The position numbers and the translations under genes are program-made. This document shows positions 61,154 to 64,000 of a stretch of DNA of 64,000 bases, in pieces (position 1 is the first letter of the stretch; each line of letters starts with the position of its first letter). The notes below the pieces were generated by a model that was not told where the DNA came from, ran no database searches, and saw only the letters and a list, made by a program, of their open reading frames with translations. Source of the DNA: Thalassolituus hydrocarboniclasticus (GTDB lineage: Bacteria; Pseudomonadota; Gammaproteobacteria; Pseudomonadales; Oceanobacteraceae); contig NZ_CP054475.1 of NCBI RefSeq assembly GCF_025345565.1, positions 369,501 to 433,500 of the forward strand, in the 5' to 3' direction.

Positions 61154-61693
61154 ATGAGCAAGCTGATGCTACTCCTCACCATTATGGTTTCTGTATTTCT
61201 TGCCGGCTGTTCCGGTTCTTCAGATACCGCCGACCTGAAACGTTTTGTTGATGACACATTAAACAAACCGCGCGGGCGCATTGAGCCTATCCCGGTGTTT
61301 AAGCCCTACGAGTTTTTCAGCTATAGTGCCGCCGGCCTGCGTTCGCCTTTTGAGTTGCCTGTGGTTGCTGATGCTGAGATTAATCTGCAGCCGGCGAGTG
61401 ATATCAGACCTGATTTGGAGCGACCTAAAGAGCACCTTGAGCAGTATACTCTGGGTGCGCTGACCATGGTCGGTACCCTGGCCCGGGATGATGGTGTTCT
61501 CTGGGCTTTGGTTAAAGATGGCGATGACAGTGTTGTACGGGTAAAAGAAGGCAACTATATGGGCCAGAATCATGGCCGTATCCTGTCGATCTCTGAATAC
61601 AGAATAAATTTAATTGAAATTGTACCTAATGGTATCGGTGGCTGGATTGAGCGGCCGCGTACTTTGGCTCTGGAAGGACTGGGTGGAGAGTAA
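61154..61693 (+). CDS. pilP: Type IV pilus lipoprotein PilP
   Basis: I set the start at ATG 61154 (MSKLMLLLTIMVSVFLAGC), with GGGGAAG upstream, giving 179 residues. The lipobox LAGC makes Cys19 the lipidated residue. A disordered linker is followed by a beta-domain (LEQYTLGALTMVGTLARDDG to the end) that binds the PilQ N-domains. It begins one base after the pilO stop. Confidence 0.95.
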   Translation: MSKLMLLLTIMVSVFLAGCSGSSDTADLKRFVDDTLNKPRGRIEPIPVFKPYEFFSYSAAGLRSPFELPVVADAEINLQPASDIRPDLERPKEHLEQYTLGALTMVGTLARDDGVLWALVKDGDDSVVRVKEGNYMGQNHGRILSISEYRINLIEIVPNGIGGWIERPRTLALEGLGGE

Positions 61694-61697
61694 TTTT

Positions 61698-63788
61698 ATG
61701 AACATGGTGAAAGGCTTTCACACAATGATAAAGGCACTACCGGTCCTGCTGCTGGCTTTGATGGCTTCTGCGGTTTCGGCGGCAACGCTGAACGATCTGA
61801 AGTTTTCTTCATTACCCGGAGACGTGACTGAAATCCGCATGGTTTTCGATGGTACGCCGCCGCAGGTCAGTGGCTATACCATTGAGCAGCCAGCGCGTAT
61901 CGCTCTGGACTTGCCGGGTGTTGTCAGTACGCTGAAAACAAAGCGCCATCAGATCGGTTCCGGCAACGCCCGCAGCGCCACTCTGGTGTCGACCAAAGAC
62001 CGCTCACGTCTGGTTGTTAACCTCACCCGTCTGGTGGGTTACAGCACCAAGGTTGATGGCAATACCCTGTTACTGCGTATCGGTCAGACAGAAGGCGAGA
62101 AAGTATTTGTCGCGGATAACAGCACCGATCAGGCAGGCATGCTGAGCAGCGATATCAAAGTGGTTAACGTTGATTTCCGTCGTGGCGAGCTGGGTGAAGG
62201 TCAGGTTCAGGTGATGCTGAACGATCCCCGTGCTTCTGCCAATATCCGTCGCGAAGGCAATAAGATTATTGCCGATCTGAAAGGCGTTCGTTTACCGGAA
62301 GCTCTGAGCCGTCGTCTGGATGTAACCGATTTTGCAACACCGGTACGCTTTGTCGACACCAAGCGTGAAGATAACTCTACCCGTATCGTGATTGAGCCAA
62401 CCTCGGACGATTTCGAGTATCTGGCTTATCAGACCGACAAGTTGCTGTCGATCAACGTTTCTGTATTACCGGAAGAACAGAAAGAAGAACGCAAGAAACA
62501 GTTCCCGTTCACCGGCGAGAAGCTCTCTCTTAACTTCCAGAATATTGAAGTACGTGCGGTTCTGCAGCTGATCGCCGATTTTACCGGCCTCAACCTTGTG
62601 GCATCCGATACCGTTCAGGGCAGCATTACCCTGCGCCTGCAGAACGTGCCATGGGATCAGGCGCTGGATCTGGTACTGAAAACCAAAGGTCTGGGTAAAC
62701 GCCAGATGGGCTCTGTACTGCTGATTGCGCCGGCGGAAGAAATTGCAGCACGTGAAAAAATCGAGCTGGAAGCGGTTAAACAGGTAGAAGAACTGGCTCC
62801 GCTGGTCACCGAATACATGCAGCTGAAATATGCCAAAGCCAGCGAGCTGGCCAAGCTGCTGACGTCCGAGCAGGGCTTGTTATCTGAGCGTGGTTCGGCG
62901 GTTGTCGATGAGCGCACCAATACCCTGCTGATGAAAGATACCGCCGGTAATCTGGAAAAAGTACGTGAAGCCCTGAATATGCTCGATGTGCCAGTGCGTC
63001 AGGTGCTGATTGAGGCCCGTATCGTCGTTGCCACTACCAGTGTTGGCGAAGAAATGGGTGTTAAGTGGGGTGGTGCCGGCTATAAAAATAACGGTAATAA
63101 CTGGACGACGGTTGGCGGCAGTCAGACCACTATTGCGGAAGGTAATCAGGTTCTGCTTGACCGCTTTAATGGTGACGAGCCGGAAGCCATTAACCTGACT
63201 TCAGCAAACATTGTTGATTTCGGTGTGACCAACGCCGCGGCGACCACCTTTGCTGTGGGCTATCAGACCGCAGATTACCTGCTGGATCTGGAACTGGCGG
63301 CGATTGAAACCGATGGCCGTGCAGAAATCGTGTCGCAGCCACGGGTTATTACTGCTGATGGCCAGACGGCTTCTATCGAATCCGGTACTGAAATTCCATA
63401 TCAGCAGGCCAGCTCCAGCGGTGCTACCAACGTGTCGTTCAAGTCTGCGGTACTGCGTCTGGAAGTAACACCGCAGATTACCCCGGATGACCGCATTATC
63501 ATGGATCTGGTAATCAACCAGGATTCCGTGGGCGAACTGACTCCGGCAGGACCAAGCATCAACACTAACGCCGTGGAAACTCAGGTTCTGGTCGACAATG
63601 GCGAAACGGTGGTGCTGGGTGGTATCTTCCGCTCGGAAGAAGTAACGGCAATCAGTAAAACTCCGTTCTTTGGCGACCTGCCATTAATCGGCGCGCTGTT
63701 CCGCTATAACAGCCACTCCGAAGATAAGAGCGAGCTGCTGGTATTTATCACTCCGCGTCTGGTTAAGGATTCGCTCAGCAATCGTTAA
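61698..63788 (+). CDS. pilQ: Type IV pilus secretin PilQ
   Basis: I chose ATG 61698 (MNMVKGFHTMIKALP), just after pilP, rather than the 28-residue longer frame inside pilP. The protein has 696 residues. A signal peptide (AVSA-AT) is followed by two AMIN domains that bind peptidoglycan (~30-260), a secretin/TonB short N-domain (LSLNFQNIEVRAVLQLIADF, ~275), an N1 domain and the secretin barrel. The barrel shows VLIEARIVVATTSVGEEMGV, VETQVLVDNGETVVLGGIF and TPFFGDLPLIGALFRY. It forms the outer-membrane pore for the pilus fibre. aroK follows. Confidence 0.96.
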   Translation: MNMVKGFHTMIKALPVLLLALMASAVSAATLNDLKFSSLPGDVTEIRMVFDGTPPQVSGYTIEQPARIALDLPGVVSTLKTKRHQIGSGNARSATLVSTKDRSRLVVNLTRLVGYSTKVDGNTLLLRIGQTEGEKVFVADNSTDQAGMLSSDIKVVNVDFRRGELGEGQVQVMLNDPRASANIRREGNKIIADLKGVRLPEALSRRLDVTDFATPVRFVDTKREDNSTRIVIEPTSDDFEYLAYQTDKLLSINVSVLPEEQKEERKKQFPFTGEKLSLNFQNIEVRAVLQLIADFTGLNLVASDTVQGSITLRLQNVPWDQALDLVLKTKGLGKRQMGSVLLIAPAEEIAAREKIELEAVKQVEELAPLVTEYMQLKYAKASELAKLLTSEQGLLSERGSAVVDERTNTLLMKDTAGNLEKVREALNMLDVPVRQVLIEARIVVATTSVGEEMGVKWGGAGYKNNGNNWTTVGGSQTTIAEGNQVLLDRFNGDEPEAINLTSANIVDFGVTNAAATTFAVGYQTADYLLDLELAAIETDGRAEIVSQPRVITADGQTASIESGTEIPYQQASSSGATNVSFKSAVLRLEVTPQITPDDRIIMDLVINQDSVGELTPAGPSINTNAVETQVLVDNGETVVLGGIFRSEEVTAISKTPFFGDLPLIGALFRYNSHSEDKSELLVFITPRLVKDSLSNR

Positions 63789-63791
63789 TCT

Positions 63792-64000
63792 ATGAAGCGA
63801 TCACAATCTGTCTTTCTAATAGGGCCAATGGGTGCGGGAAAAAGCACCATTGGCCGTTTGCTTTCCGCCGAACTCAAACTCGAATTCTTTGATTCTGATA
63901 AGGTCATAGAAGAGCGCTGCGGCGCCAATATTCCCTGGATATTTGATATGGAAGGGGAGAGTGGTTTTCGTGAGCGTGAAGAGCAGGCCATTGATGAACT
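63792..64000 (+). CDS. aroK: Shikimate kinase AroK, 5' part (cut by window edge)
   Basis: ATG 63792 opens a frame that runs off the window. [21 protein letters not shown] has the Walker A loop [21 protein letters not shown] holds the shikimate-binding Asp, and FREREEQAI the conserved Arg-Glu. The enzyme phosphorylates shikimate in aromatic amino-acid synthesis. Position right after pilQ is conserved in Pseudomonas relatives. No clear Shine-Dalgarno is visible, so it may depend on translation of pilQ. Confidence 0.96.
   Translation, partial: MKRSQSVFLIGPMGAGKSTIGRLLSAELKLEFFDSDKVIEERCGANIPWIFDMEGESGFREREEQAIDE

Overview
The window looks like chromosomal DNA of a marine-type gammaproteobacterium of the Oceanospirillales/Pseudomonadales kind. 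The reasons are the gene sets ponA / pilMNOPQ-aroK, hisB-hisH-hisA-hisF, mutY-yggX and serA, all laid out much as in Pseudomonas relatives; a terpene/branched acyl-CoA (Atu-type) catabolic operon; a GlyGly-CTERM protein; and a moderate GC content (lines I counted run from about 37% in the accessory left end to about 57% in core genes). No phage or insertion sequence was recognised. The genus is inference.

Layout. (1) 1-6763: an accessory block of exported proteins. It holds the end of a very large surface-type protein, a secreted lytic-transglycosylase-like protein, an AT-rich exported protein overlapping it (possible toxin/immunity-like arrangement), and a further exported unknown. (2) 6875-11779: a membrane fatty acid hydroxylase/sterol desaturase with a divergent AraC regulator, a RecQ-family helicase and an alpha/beta hydrolase. 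(3) 11843-18709: a lipoprotein with a C-terminal GlyGly-CTERM tail, a BCCT transporter, a cNMP-CBS-DUF294 protein, a DEDDh exonuclease and a 39-residue membrane peptide. (4) 18822-24501: a Tag-like glycosylase, a two-component pair, a CLCA_X-like HExxH protein, and a secreted PI-PLC-like enzyme with beta/gamma-crystallin domains. (5) 24745-34545: a seven-gene minus-strand operon resembling the acyclic terpene utilisation (atu) genes, with a divergent TetR regulator and a palindromic operator candidate. (6) 34565-40688: two small proteins, a repeat-rich intergenic stretch, a DyP peroxidase operon with two paralogous unknown proteins, and a Na/Pi cotransporter with a coiled-coil partner. (7) 40689-41671: a long non-coding stretch with six DnaA-box-like 9-mers and an AT-rich core, a partial tRNA-Phe duplication, and tRNA-Phe(GAA). 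(8) 41753-47200: yggX-mutY, a GGDEF/EAL protein, a stand-alone MlaC-like protein and a PanZ-like protein. (9) 47345-56117: hisBHAF, a small unknown, a TonB-dependent receptor, and serA divergent from a D-2-hydroxyglutarate-dehydrogenase-like flavoprotein. (10) 56220-64000: ponA (PBP1a) divergent from the type IV pilus assembly operon pilMNOPQ, then the start of aroK.

How genes work together. The Atu-type enzymes form a pathway: acyl-CoA dehydrogenation, biotin-dependent carboxylation by two subunits, hydration and further beta-oxidation-like steps. HisB/H/A/F perform middle steps of histidine synthesis. SerA reduces 2-oxoglutarate to D-2-hydroxyglutarate as a side reaction, and the neighbouring flavoprotein would oxidise it back. 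PilM-N-O-P form the inner-membrane alignment complex leading to the PilQ secretin. The most unusual items are the DnaA-box cluster, the composite left-end locus, the DyP operon, the crystallin-PLC fusion and the dually anchored GlyGly-CTERM lipoprotein.
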